Source: Melitaea cinxia (Eukaryota; Arthropoda; Insecta; Lepidoptera; Nymphalidae). From it: a DNA stretch of 64,000 nucleotides. The notes beneath the pieces were generated by a model. The model made no database searches. It saw only the letters and a program-made list of their open reading frames with translations, and had not been told where the DNA came from. Positions 35,052 to 46,764 of the stretch are shown here, one piece after another (the first letter of the stretch is position 1; every line of letters starts with the position of its first letter). The stretch is from positions 3,348,001 to 3,412,000 of the forward strand of contig NC_059416.1 in assembly GCF_905220565.1 (NCBI RefSeq). Reading direction: 5' to 3'. Position numbers and translations under genes: made by a program.

Positions 35052-35600
35052 AATACATAAAGTTTTAACCCTAATTAGATACTATTATAAGCATAATAAA
35101 AGTTGGTTCTCATTTAGCTTGATGGTTAAGTAGGTTGCGTAACCGCCAACCCACAGTCGAACAGCGTGGCGGGTTAATTAACTCAGATTTGTATATTTAT
35201 ACAATAATTACAAACAAAAATATAAAAAAAAAAACTTCAAAATATAGTACCTACCACCTACCTGGGTTTTTTGTTTTAGAATATAACTATTTATATTTAG
35301 TACTCAATATTTAATGTAAATAGCATTATACGAAAACAACTTTTGCACATTTTCAGTGTCTTATAAACAAATTATACTTTGCTTATTTCATTTCGTATTA
35401 GTTCTACAATAAATATTCAAAGAAAGTTTAAGAAAATGCAAATTATAATAAGTTAAAACAAAACAATAACAAACGGATAAGTATTCCGATCACATCCTGC
35501 TGCAATCATTATTATTAAGTGCCATTAACAAACTAACGATTATCTCTAATAACCTTCAACGCGTCACGATATAAAATGGCTTCCCACCGCGATTGGAAAA
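35052..35600. other. Mostly AT-rich DNA, with a short SINE-A-like scrap
   Basis: GCCAACCCACAGTCGAACAG (about 35142) followed by CGTGGCGGGTTAA resembles the GCCAACCCGCATTGGAGCAG region of family A. The remainder is unremarkable. Confidence 0.35.
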
Positions 35601-36230
35601 TGAATATAGTCATGCTAGAATCGAAATTTTTTAAACTATATACAAAGTATTTGAGTCTTTATAACGTAAGTTTTAAAGGCGAGATCGCTCTGCAGGTGTC
35701 GATACAAAATTTTTGATGGTGCTATTTGCATCATAGTTACAGCGCCATCTATACGGATTCCGACAAAATTTTTCACCGAACCATTTCTTACAAGAACCTC
35801 GCACACATTCAGACGAATATGCACCGACACACACGCCCGCAACAATGACTACACAATCGAACGCACCCACACTCTGAGAAAAAAACGATAAAAAAGTGCA
35901 CACAAACATCTATTCGAATTTACTTTGCACACAAGCGCGGGTACGATGGCGTTCTATTTTGAAGTTTCGAATTTTTTTCGAAATTTCGCTTCGCGGATTC
36001 GCTGCGAATTCGAATAAAATATACGCGGCCAAATTCAAAAGTCTCTGGTGTTTGTAGTGAAGATAAGATAAGTAAGCATAACTCAAATGACCAAGGTTCG
36101 AATACGAGCGCGGCACTCACACTCTTGCAGACTTCATGAACGACGGTGCATCTGCGCATGTGTGCTTGTAGCGCGACTGAGCAGTCGTGGAATGGGTAAC
36201 GTACTTTTATTTATGTATATGATATCGCTG
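35600..36230. promoter_or_regulatory. CpG-richer segment, candidate promoter cluster part 1
   Basis: Elevated CpG with blocks CAGCGCCATCTATACGG, ACGATGGCGTTC, a TTCGAAATTTCG palindromic run near 35966-35990, and GAGCGCGGCACTCACACTC. It ends with a donor-like GGAATGG|GTAACG near 36196. Overlapping minus-strand frames of 68-79 codons reflect the composition; no domain is seen. Confidence 0.3.
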
Positions 36231-36519
36231 TTGCGTTTAGTTTTTAAATTATTCACTTTAAAGTTTTTAACTGTTTATTTATATTAATATGAAATTAAAC
36301 TATTTTTAAGTGACAATTTAGAAAAGTATTAAAAATATTTAATCATGTTTTCAACGCTCATAGTACGATAAAAATTTTGTGAAATATATTCTTAAATGTG
36401 TTAAATTCCGCAATTGTGCTAAATTTTTAAAATAAATATTGATATTATAAGCGTATAAAACTTATACATAAACGTAACAAACGTATAAAAATATCAAAGA
36501 AAAATTATTATTTTTAATG

Positions 36520-36740
36520 CAATCGTGGGTGCAGCGAGTATCAAGGGCTCTCGGTCCGCTATTCTCGGGCGCAGTAAATACAAGGTAATGGCTAAGTACG
36601 CACGCGGTCTAGTACAGTGTGCGCCGTCGGTGCAGTGCCGCCTATGCACAATCAGTAGAGAGTCGCATTTCCGCTCCCATTTAGGACCACGACACGCGAC
36701 AACCGCTAAAAACCTCCAAAAAAACAGGAACCCAAATTAA
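36520..36740 (+). promoter_or_regulatory. GC-rich patch with donor-like site
   Basis: GTGGGTGCAGCGAGTATCAA through TCGGGCGCAGTAAATACAAG, with AAG|GTAATG at 36582-36588, then a CpG-rich stretch to about 36720. It could be a 5' UTR exon. A 71-codon + strand frame here has no recognised domain. Confidence 0.3.
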
Positions 36741-37019
36741 GAAGAAAAAACGAAAAAAAAAATATTTTAAACAGACTATATTTTATAAAAAAATTAATTT
36801 AAAAAAAATATTCATATCATTCGCGTAGTGCACCTCGTGATACAAAATAAATATTTTTCGGATTTAGTGAATTTTTCGTCGTAACGTTGAACAAAAACAA
36901 ATTTAATAAAAAAAAAATTAATAGAATAAAAACAAATATAAAAACATTTACGCTGCGATGCACACATATCAGATGGAAACTTAGGACCCGAACTTTATAT
37001 AAAATTAGGCTATATAATA

Positions 37020-37214
37020 TACTGTGTAAGTGAATGCGTGATGTGCTACGATATTCTGTGTGACAGTGTCGCGAAGTACGGCTAGAGTGTTGATGAGCAG
37101 GTGACGCCGAACGTGATCGGAACTTTTTTGTTGTTTTTAACACTTTTTTTTTTTCAAAAATTACCACCGAAGTGTCAAACTGGACCGAGGAGGATCAGGC
37201 CACCTCTGGCGCAT
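37020..37214 (+). promoter_or_regulatory. Candidate non-coding first exon ending in a strong donor
   Basis: A GC-richer stretch ends GCCACCTCTGGCGCAT|GTGAGT, with the donor GT at 37215-37216, a near-consensus splice site. The frame before it, TEVSNWTEEDQATSGA, is open but reads back into a T-run with no acceptor, so a 5' UTR or first exon is more likely than an internal exon. The exon end AT could leave a split start codon, but that is speculation. CpG- and GTGTGCGTG-rich DNA continues to about 37450. Confidence 0.35.
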
Positions 37215-38454
37215 GTGAGTACAGTTTAATTTAACGGACAAAGGAAATTGCGTTCCCGGGTTTCGATAGCGCCCTTAATCTTTCCTTCTCCTTGAGCGTG
37301 TGTGTGCGTGTCGTGCGTGTGTGCGTGGGGTTCACGCACATTTTTTGTGTTTTTGTTACCCCCTCCACCGCGCCCCACCTATGCTCGTTAACTATCTGTC
37401 CCACTCTTTTTTCTATGACAACGCGTCCGTGTGCGTGCGTGTACGTGTGTGCGTTAATAAATTGCAACCTATATTTTGATCGAAGGCCAATGACGGCGTA
37501 GAAAATGACATTCTAGATTTCTATTCCATATTTAAAAATTCTAATATTTAATAGTCGTTAAGACGTTAGGATCGTTTGAGAAACTTTGCAAAGAAACAAC
37601 TATCGCTTAATTGCTTTTATTACTTTTTAAAAAAATTTAATAGCATAATATCAGAGGATGTAGAGCCTAAATTAATTTTTAACCATCGTTAGTACAAAAC
37701 CTACAGTTTAAGTAAGTTTTTAAGTAAGTTTCTTAATAACGCTACGAAGCTACGCGGGGTCGTAGGCTAAAACTCTGCCGACGGAACTTTTTGGCGCCCC
37801 GAAAAACATAATTCAATTTTCTAACTTTAGTAAAATATACTTTAAAACTTTATACTCGATTAACGTTATTTAACACGTAACTTTTAAAATAATACAAATA
37901 TAATATTTGAATTTAAGAAATAAATCTTCGAATGTTTTAAAAAGTAAAATTAAAGAAAACAAATGTTTTTAATGTACTAATAAAAGATGACAAACTTCGT
38001 CGACATATTGTCGTCCTTGAATCGTATTTTTAAAATCGAAACCAGGTCATATGCGTTGAGGATATTTGATAAATGCACTTGCAGTTATGACCTTAATTTG
38101 TATTTACGAAACGTTTAGCTCGAAAACTGTTATCTCAATTTGATTCTAAAAACAACATTTATTTATTAATCACAATTTAATTAATTTTAAAAAATCGTCT
38201 TATAAAAAAAATGAAGTGGAAATATAGAACATTAAAACGATTTAAAAATTAAATTGGTCGTGATTTAAAAAAAATTATGTACCTATTAGGAATTAAATTC
38301 GAAATTTAAACCTCAAGTAGAACGAAAACTGAACGCAACAATTGACTTATAGAAGAATAATAAAAAATAACTTTAAAAATAAACATGGCAGTGATTTTAA
38401 AAATAAAATGTATTGCGTTTTAAAAATATAAAATTGCATTCGAATTTCGAAATT

Positions 38455-38590
38455 TAAAGTTCAAGTTCGCGCCCTCGTGTGCGCGCGAGTCCTTGCGCGC
38501 GCGCTCGGCCAAGGCGAACGCTGACACAACTGTCAATGTTACTAGTCCGATCGGCGGCCATCTTGAGTTTAGAACGCGCTGGTTATTTAC
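38455..38590. promoter_or_regulatory. CpG-rich core with YY1/Pho-like site
   Basis: TTCGCGCCCTCGTGTGCGCG, then CCTTGCGCGCGCGCTCGGCC, is the most CpG-dense block in the neighbourhood. It is followed at about 38553 by CGGCGGCCATCTTGAG, whose complement AAGATGGCCGCC fits the promoter-type YY1/Pho motif. No TATA-like element or coding frame is assigned. Confidence 0.4.
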
Positions 38591-39478
38591 TTAAGTCTCA
38601 ATATCCTTCGCGTTTATTAGACGAACTTATATAAACATACTATTAATATTATATGTATATGCTTAATTCCTTTATTGTTTGGCAAGTTTTAGAAAGTTGA
38701 TGTTGCAAGATGCGCTAGCGCGTGCTAAACTTTATTATACTGTAATCTATAGCTATGGTTTTTTATACTGTACTACATAAAGTGAAGAAACTATTATTAC
38801 ATTCGAAAACTAAATAATGTTGTCAAAATGAATTTTGTTTTAATGGCCAACCGACAACATAATTATACTCATTGTTCTTACTTTAAATTATTTTGAAGTT
38901 TTTTTTTTAATTTTTTTGATAAATCATTCTTTATATTCGTGTTAATGACCTGACCCCGATTTTTACGATACAATAACACATCGATAAAAATCATGATCAT
39001 CGACAAGGAACAAAGTTAAAATGTCAAGTTGAACTGGAAGAAAAGTCAAGATTATTACACTTTGATACTTGTTCGAAATTTCGGGAAGTATTCAAATCTC
39101 CGATTTAATTTTTTTTATTATATATGTCCTTTTTAACTTTAATAAATCTGTTCTTAATTAAGTTCGTTGGCGCGTATAAAAATGAATTTTATTTATAGAA
39201 AGATTACAAATAATCTTGTGTAGTGACGTCAAGGACGTTGCACTTTTAATTGCAACATTTTTTTGTATATCAAAATATCTTATTTCCTTTTATTTAACAA
39301 ATTTTACAAAGTTATAGTTAGAAATTTAGTTTCATAAAGTTAAATATATAAATATTATGAATGTATAAATTAAAATAAGTGTTTAAAAATAATATCACTA
39401 CTTTGTTATAGACATGGACAGATAAGTAAACACACTGACAGGTATACGTAAATGTACATGCATAGCAAAATATAACAA
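38591..39478. other. AT-rich non-coding DNA
   Basis: Nothing recognised. Confidence 0.4.
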
Positions 39479-39608
39479 AGTTTTTGAAGTTATACTTCTC
39501 TTGGTTGCGTTTTTTGGGAAAAATGATGGGAGTAAATTTTTACAAAAAACTGACACCCTGAAGTTAGCTAGTCAACGGAGAAGTTAGCAATGTGAAGTTA
39601 GCTAGCCA
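39479..39608 (+). repeat. Dispersed repeat, family R, copy 1
   Basis: AGTTTTTGAAGTTATACTTC, then TTTGGGAAAAAT-ATG-GAGTAAATTTTTACA and GACACCCTGAAGTTAGCTAG with AAGTTAGCAATGTGAAGTTA. The inverse of 55102-55238 matches in the same order. Contains several copies of a GAAGTTAGC word. Not classified. Confidence 0.65.
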
Positions 39609-42470
39609 TTGAAGTACAATTTCTTACGTGCGTACATAAGTACACACACTTTTTTGTAAATATTTTTTTATTAATTTTGTTTTATTTTATAATCAAAGTT
39701 TGAAACATATTCTTTATAACTTTTTGTGAATCAAACGGATTAAAATTAAATATTATTAATACACAATACCTTCGACCGCAGATGAGAAAGGTCAAGTCAA
39801 CGGAATCGGGAACAAGCGGTCAATGTTACTAGGAGCCTATTTCGATTGAAGACAGACATACATACTGACCGCAGGCTTCACTGCATATAATATTACAAGA
39901 ATATTAATCTTGATATTTTCATCTGTGAATTTTATTCATACTCAAACATAATTATGACATAAGGTTAAGCTAAACAAAAATTGAGCGTTTATTCTTACAT
40001 CATAATTATATCTGGTATATAAATAGGTAGGTACTATCATTATGATGAATACATGTATTATATATAATTCCCAAAAAATATATAAATGTTTCAAAAATTT
40101 AAAATTGTAGTCGTTTGAACATTAAAACTCAGGACCTGTATAGATACGCTTTTGTCTTCATTTTTCTATTCGGATAAGTAAGCGTTTATAAAGAATATTG
40201 CGAGCTATATAATATCACGCTATAACAGAACAATAAGCGAAAGAGTCAATCGATCTGACAAAAACAGATTTTTGACGAAGTAACCACGTGGTTACCAATA
40301 CAATTAAAGTTAAACAAACAAAACTCCATTTATTTGTAGGGTATTTATATATAATATAGATTTTTTATATGTATATATATATATATAATATTTATTTAGC
40401 ATTTAAATTTGTAATTCGATAATGTCGATATTACTCTTATTGTTTATTCGCTTAATACCAGAACAGTACAAAGATGGTGACGCCATCTTCCGAATAATTA
40501 AAACCTACCTATTAATTTACGATTACTCATTTACTATCTTTGTTATCTGTTTTGCAGGGTAGTTACACAATAAATACTGTTATCATTTAGTCGGGTGTTA
40601 CCTGTAACACAAGCATTAAGTTGCGTACCGTAGGAACAGACGGTCGTTTAGAAGATATTTATTTATTTTATCAATTTAAGAACATTATTGTAACTACTCA
40701 TGGCTAAGTCTGGTCGGAAAGATTAATTTTTAAAGCAATGCTAATTTTTTTCAGTCAAGAATACTAAATAATAATTTTTAAACTTTCATCGTCATTAACA
40801 TTATTATTTGTACGTATTAAGTTCATTATGTTTACTCAATACGCTTTTACATCAGATGCTCTAAGGAAGTGTACTCCACTCAGCATCAGATCAGAAAGGT
40901 CGTCAGAAACCTGAATCTGGCGCGGTCAATGTTACATTACAGTTCTATTCCGGTCTGAGTCTAGGTCTGCAATCAAACGCTACGTGGGCGGTTTCTCAGC
41001 ACCTGTTCTGTACATTTGTAATGCTGTCTGCGTACCGTTTGTATGTACATACTGTTTATAAAGTTCAATAAGTTTTAATATCAACTTATAATAATAATAA
41101 AAAATATTTATTTTTATCTAATCTAACTTTATTTACAGTTATTATAAAATATCTTGAAGTTACGCTAAAGAATAATAAGTTAAATATACTTATTTACATA
41201 ATTTTGTAAGACTTTAAACACTAGCAGTTGTGTAGAATGCATTCTGATACCTACATCAATTATATTAGGAAACATAAAACATAAGCTGTAATAAATTCAT
41301 TAAATTTGATTAGGTGATTTGTGTTAGGGTTAAGGGTTATACTCCCGCTCACATCAGTCAATATACAATATATAGACCTAACTAAAACTAGCCATAAATC
41401 TTTCTTAGTAAACAGACTATCGAACTCTAAGAGGTTTTCAAATTAGCCTAGTATAAATACTCGTATATATGAAAGAGTTTGAATATTACAAAAAACTACT
41501 CTTTTAAACCATAAAATTTGGAAAATAATAAAGAAACTTGGGTGGGTACTCAAAAATTGGCTAGGAAACCTTAATTTATTTCAAAATGTCAAATCTTAGT
41601 AACAGGCAATACCTTACTTTATAAAGTTGTATAAATTTAACTATTTATTAAAATTATAAATATCAAGTAAAATGTCAGTATTTCATTTCATTAAATTATT
41701 TTGAAGACCATAGATTTTTTTCTTTATTTATTTAAAATACAAAGAATCTTTACTAAAAACATTCGACACCGTAGGTACGTACACAATATCAAAAATAACT
41801 CAATAGCATATAACAACAAATATTAAATACTTATGGTTGGTTATATAACACGTACGTAAAAGTATTCATTTTAAATTTAATAATAACTTATCTTTAATCA
41901 TATTTTCGGATATTGAACTTAACCCAAAATTAAATAAATATTCATGTAATTAATAAATACAATTCATAAATAATTTCATTAATGAATAACACGTTATTTC
42001 ATTTATTCATTTTAAATAATTGTCAATCAAAGAGCAATGACATTTTTAATATAAATTACTTTTGATATTTAAATATTAATGATTGTTAAAAAAATAACGA
42101 TGTGATCATTTTGTTTTAAAAAGTTTTTCTTTTGTTGATTTATTTAGCTGAAATCTTTTTTTAAAGTAAATCGTTGTTTTTATTTTAAGTAACACAAAAT
42201 ATGTGCCAATGGAGTTTTGTTATTTAAGGTTCTGTTGAGTAGCTATCTCTGTTACAAGTATCTTTGTAGGAGTAGATATACTTATATCTTAATCACAATC
42301 ACAAACTACAATAACTCTGGTCGATCACATGATAAAAGTGTAGATCAAATAATATTAGTAAAATTATTAGTTACACAAACAATGGAGCAGTGGGATTTGA
42401 TTAGATTTTTTGTTAAATTTTATTTTTTAATTTACTTTTAAACTTTTACTTTTTAATTTTAATCAAAGTC
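39609..42470. other. Long AT-rich stretch, one SINE tail inside
   Basis: No gene recognised. 40595-40648 (+) is the tail of a family B SINE (GGTGTTACCTGTAACACAAG, then CATTAAGTTGC). TA-rich runs lie at 40372-40390. Confidence 0.4.
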
Positions 42471-42489
42471 AAATATCGAATCGCTCGTT

Positions 42490-42700
42490 ATTATATATCC
42501 TAATTACATGTTAATGAATCAGAAGTTCGTTCCGAAAATTCCCTTTCGTTGGAAGAGGACGGGGAGCGAGTGAGGAGAGGAGTCATAACTCAATTTATGC
42601 GAAAACATCTGCTAACCAACGTCCCGTTAGGCTGCCTACATCAGGACGACATTCGTCGACTTTTTATTATATCTTCAGATTTTTTTTTTAATTTTTATTT
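42490..42700 (+). other. Open, GC-richer frame of unknown nature
   Basis: A + strand frame bounded by a stop at about 42504 reads NESEVRSENSLSLEEDGERV, then RRGVITQFMRKHLLTNVPLG and CLHQDDIRRLF before AT-rich sequence. It is more charged and better composed than its surroundings. It has no clear acceptor or donor. It could be a decayed transposon frame or an exon missing its splice signals; not assigned. Confidence 0.3.
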
Positions 42701-43875
42701 TCGTTCTCATGATTTATTAGTATCGTTAGGCTTGTATAACGATTTGAATTAAAAATTTAAAATACAGTTTTCAATTGTGTAAATACTTAAACTTTAAAGA
42801 CATCATTTTTCTATACAAAATACTGCAAGAAGTTAAAAAAAAAACGCTTAATAAAAAGCTCACAACGTAGAAAGTCCTAAATTAATGTAATATATTGTTT
42901 AGCGCTTTTGTATATAGAGTGGATTAGTATCTATTTGAAATTGATTTTCTTTGTCTAATTAATGGCTTAAGACATTTTCATTTTATCTCTATATAATGAG
43001 ATACGAACAAACTGAAATTAGTTAGACACCAGTTTATGTTGTTTTGATTTGTTTGTTGTGTAGAAGTGACGTAGGCTATAATATGTCACGCTTGCACAGA
43101 AGAGGAATAAAAGTTAAAGTTAAACGCAGATTACTGCCCAAGATATGTTTAATATGCAATTTAAAACTATTCAGTATATTTATAATTTCAAAATATTTAT
43201 TTTATTAATAATCTATGTAAATTATACCCTATAATAAATAAAAATCTACATAAATGTAGGCACTATAACATTAAAAATAAAAACTAATAATTCTCAAAAC
43301 GCGCAGGCAATTAAAAAACGTAGACTTAAAAAATCATTTTTCAAAAATGGAAAACATAAATAAAACCGTATTTTTGTTTTAGTGCATTGTGTTCGAAATT
43401 TAAAAGTCGCAATAAAAAAGTTAACTATATCCTCAGCCTTGCAACAACAATAAGTACGCAATGACCGGCCTCCAGACGAAAGCAAAGAGAAAAAAAACAC
43501 ACACTTTCGCTCGGCCCGAAATTGAATGACCTCATTTCGTTCATTCGTTCGTTTTTTTATGTTTTTTTTTTTTTCGTTTCGAACGTGTTTTATTGTCTGT
43601 GGCAATATCGATTATTATCGATTATTATATGTTTCCTGAGTTGAGTAAAACGTCAATAATTAAATAAACAAAAAATAAATATGTATATAAAAAAATGTTT
43701 AGAATTTCCTTATGTGTGGGTAAGACAAAAATAAAATCCTACAAATTAAAAATAGCATGGTGTCGTCTCCTGTCGAAGATTTTCATTGTAATATGGAACT
43801 TTGAATTAGTTACGGGTTTCTGTAAAGAACTCACTATAGACGGCGCCACTGTTCGCTTAAACCGAATATAAAATC
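42701..43875. other. AT-rich non-coding DNA
   Basis: Nothing recognised. CGATTATTATCGATTATTAT near 43608 is a short direct repeat. Confidence 0.4.
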
Positions 43876-43889
43876 ATCATATCAAAAAT

Positions 43890-44050
43890 TTCGATCTAAC
43901 CCTACATCGTTCCATAGCTTGATTGGCTAGAGCACCGACACGGTCAGTCCCCAGGTTCGATCCCCGCTGGAACGGTCGATTTTTGATATGATATTTAAAA
44001 AAAATGTTTATATTTAAAATATTTATATACATACCTACTAGAGGTGACGA
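43890..44050 (+). repeat. tRNA-derived SINE, family C, copy 2
   Basis: The head reads TAGCTTGATTGGCTAGAGCA (strong box A), then GTCCCCAGGTTCGATCCCCG (strong box B) and CTGGAACGGTCGATTTTTGA. It is the intact counterpart of 11040-11152. A perfect 14-bp inverted repeat ATCATATCAAAAAT / ATTTTTGATATGAT (43876-43889 and 43979-43992) brackets the head. The right arm belongs to the SINE body; the left arm is outside the tRNA-like part. The head is not a plausible cellular tRNA because the acceptor stem and anticodon arm do not pair properly. Confidence 0.8.
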
Positions 44051-44326
44051 CGGGTAGACTATAAGTCTAAAACTTAAAATCATATAATTGTATGCTACGA
44101 AATAAATATAAAAATGACTATAATTTAAAAAATATGAAAACTCCTGTTAAAAATATATTTTTCTTTCATTACAAAAAAAAATAGATTTTAGTCTAGTAAA
44201 ACACTTTTAGATCAGTTTTGACAATAATAACTACAATTTTAATTACTAAAACCTTTATTTATGACTGTTCAAAATATTTCACAAACTTAGTCTATGAGTT
44301 TCATTATTTGAAAGATATAATAACTT

Positions 44327-44543
44327 TTAGCTGACCCCGCAAACGTTGTTTTGCCATGTATGTTATTAACCCACTTAACCCCCCCCCCCCCCCCCATTAT
44401 AACTTATGGGTATGAAAAATACATGTTGGCCGAATCACAGACCTACCCGATATGCACACAAAATTTCATAAAAATCGGTCCAGCTGTTTCGAAGAGGTAT
44501 TTTAACTAACATTGTGATACGAGAATCTTATATGTACATAAGA
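44327..44543 (-). mobile_element. Small Helitron, family H1, copy 1
   Basis: On the minus strand it begins TCTTATGTACATATAAGATT and ends TTTTGCGGGGTCAG-type sequence closing with CTAA (44327-44330), i.e. TC...CTRR, the Helitron termini. The internal block matches 56086-56296, including the inverse of AAATTTCATAAAAATCGGTC and GACCTACCC-ATATGCACAC. A run of 17 C (44379-44395) interrupts it. No coding. Confidence 0.7.
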
Positions 44544-44594
44544 TAAAGTTAAAAAAAGTGCATAGCTTACCTTTTTTCTTTTTTGATTCTTTAT

Positions 44595-44645
44595 TCAGCC
44601 AGTAATATCCCATTACTGCTGGGTTTAGACCTCTTTCTCCGTGTA
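44595..44645 (-). repeat. SINE family A, short tail fragment
   Basis: The inverse of TTCAGCCAGTAATATCCCAT and TACTGCTGGGTTTAGACCTC is the terminal ~50 bp of family A. It lies just left of the full copy at 44675. Confidence 0.55.
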
Positions 44646-44674
44646 CGTTTTATGTATTATGTATCAGATAACTA

Positions 44675-45012
44675 CGCTTCAGCCTGTAAAATCCCACTAC
44701 TGGGCATAGACCTCTTACCCCATATAGGAGAAGGATCAGAGCTTAATCCACCAAGCTGCTCCAATGCGGGTTGGCGGATATATTCTCTACTACGAGTAAC
44801 GATCGCTATATGGTGTACATGATAGCAACCGGGACCGACGGGTTAACGTGCTCTCCGAGGCACGAGGGGGACACACAAGGACTGCACAAACACCCAGATC
44901 ACGGCAAACACCTTTATGGCGAATACAAATGTTTATCATATGCGGGGATCGAACCCGCAATCGCCAACGCAACAGTTACATTCCATGGCTGTAACCGTTG
45001 CTCCAGCGCAGC
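44675..45012 (-). repeat. tRNA-derived SINE, family A, copy 2 (with TSD)
   Basis: Complete insertion with a perfect 12-bp duplication ATCAGATAACTA at 44663-44674 and 45013-45024. The head on the minus strand has GCTGGAGCAACGGTTACAGC and GATTGCGGGTTCGATCCCCG; the tail has GGTCTATGCCCAGTAGTGGG. Frames of 60-84 codons here are SINE sequence. Confidence 0.9.
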
Positions 45013-45246
45013 ATCAGATAACTAATAACGATTAAATTTATTTGATATAAAAGTTACAACAACATTCTTAAATATGAATGTAAATATTTTATATAATTTT
45101 ATGTTGTGAAGAATTCAAAACAATTTCTACAAATTTATTATGAATCACTTGTTTGGGAAATATTGTTTTACTTCCGCGTTTGTTTGTTTAGTCGTATATC
45201 AATAAATATTTATATAAAAGAAATATATTTATAGTTATTAAATATT

Positions 45247-45574
45247 GTGCTGTGTGGCTACGGCACTAAAGAATTTAGCCACCCCCTCTCTTCCCGTGGG
45301 TGTCGTAAGAGGCGACTAAGGGATAACAAGGTTCCACAACCATCTTGGAACTTAAGAAGCCGACCGATGGCGGGATAGCCATCCAACTGCTGGCTTTGAA
45401 ATACACAGGCCGAAGACGGGCAGCAGCGTCTTTGGTGCGACAAAGCCAGTACTGCGGTCACCAACCCGCCTGCCCAGCGTGGTGACTATGGGCAAAACAC
45501 ATGAGTTCACGTTATTTTTGACGTAAACTTGTGGAGGCCTATGTCCAGCAGTGGACTGTATAGGCTGTAATGAT
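45247..45574 (+). mobile_element. SINE-like element, family S, copy 3 (with TSD)
   Basis: A 10-bp duplication ATTAAATATT flanks it (45237-45246 and 45575-45584). Starts GTGCTGTGTGGCTACGGCAC, contains GAAGACGGGCAGCAGCGTC, and ends GGCCTATGTCCAGCAGTGGA plus CTGTATAGGCTGTAATGAT with almost no microsatellite. The 5' start is the same as in copies 1 and 2. Confidence 0.88.
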
Positions 45575-45632
45575 ATTAAATATTTTCGACAGCCGTAATT
45601 GTTATTTTTTGTATATGCTTTTAATAATTGAA

Positions 45633-45792
45633 CTAACCGTGTACCGCGGTTTGGCACGCGTTAGCTTAAAGAAAAAATAGCCTCCCTCGGAAGGTGGGCT
45701 ATCCAACGCACAAATATTTTTTTCTGTTTGAACCAGTAGTTCCTGAGATTAGCGCTCTTGTACAAACAAAATTTAGTTTATAATATTAGTAT
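45633..45792 (-). mobile_element. Small Helitron, family H2, copy 1
   Basis: On the minus strand it begins near TATACTAATATTATAAACTA (the TC dinucleotide is mutated) and ends AACCGCGGTACACGGTTAG|T. GCGCTAATCTCAGGAACTAC is the internal block, which also appears in + orientation as a fragment near 45839-45860. No coding. Confidence 0.65.
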
Positions 45793-46319
45793 AAATTATA
45801 CCAAGTTTTAATTTATTATATTAAGAATGTCTCTATTTAAGCGCTCTAATCTCAGGAACTAAAAGTATTATTTCAAAAAAATCTTTCATGTTCCATGTAT
45901 GAGCTTGCTTGCTCTATGATCCATGTTATTATTATTTTAGAAGTGGGTAAAGTTGTAATAAGCATGAACAGTAGTCTAGTTGATAATATATATTGTTTAT
46001 TACACTTAAAAAAAAAAGAAACAAGTAAAAATCATATTTATAAAGAAAGGAGAGTAGAGTCATATTTATAAAGAGAGGAGTAGGGGCGAACTTATATTAA
46101 TAAAATATCTCTAATAATGTAATATAATATAACAATTATTGAATAATTTGAAGTGTAATCGAAAAAAAATCTTTTTTTAAGAAATCTAGCAAAAATAAAA
46201 TAAGGTTCATACCTTAACAGAGTTTATGCTAACTTTATCGTGAAAACATTCCAATAAAAAAAAAAAAAAAAAAAAACGATGCAAAATCCCAGCAACTAGT
46301 AATTTCGAGTAGCACAGAT

Positions 46320-46560
46320 TAAAATCAAAATGGCGGCCGTGGGCAAAATATCAGGTTATCCATCGTTGGATGGCCGCAAAATAAATTCCAGCTAGTAAAA
46401 ACTGACGCAACTCATCCGAGATGTTAAAACGAGAAATAAGATGACAAAAAACAGCCATGTTGTTCCCGCCCGTTCTAAGATGCAATTTGTAGCCAGCTCG
46501 TTTTGTCTATGGTGCTTTTGAACCTTCTTGATGGACTCGCCATTAATATTATAGTTAAAA
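46320..46560. other. Unclassified patch with a YY1-type motif
   Basis: AAAATGGCGGCCGTGGGC at about 46327 fits the promoter-type YY1/Pho site, but the surrounding sequence (repeated TGGATGGCCGC, GTTCCCGCCCGTTCTAAG) could equally be a repeat. An A-run of about 20 precedes it. Confidence 0.25.
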
Positions 46561-46764
46561 CTATATTTTCATCTATACTAATATTATAAATCTGAATTGT
46601 TTGTTTGTTCGTTTGTGTATTTGTTTGTTTGAAAGCGCTAATCTCATCTACTAATTTGATTTGAACAATTAATGTTGTGTTCGATATTCAATTTTCGAAG
46701 GAAAGCTATATAATATTTTAGTTCGTATTTTTTCTCAAACTAACGCTGATGAATCCGCGGCGTA

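Noticed and set aside
36090..36110. GGTTCGAATAC resembling a Pol III box B
   Set aside because: No box A at the right distance and no cloverleaf.
36817..37167. 116-codon minus-strand frame
   Set aside because: It is Phe/Leu/Lys-rich from AT runs, and it lies antisense to a CpG-rich candidate first exon; no domain.
43919..43978. tRNA gene candidate (strong box A and box B)
   Set aside because: The acceptor and anticodon stems do not pair; it is followed by the SINE-C body, and a second copy exists at 11040.
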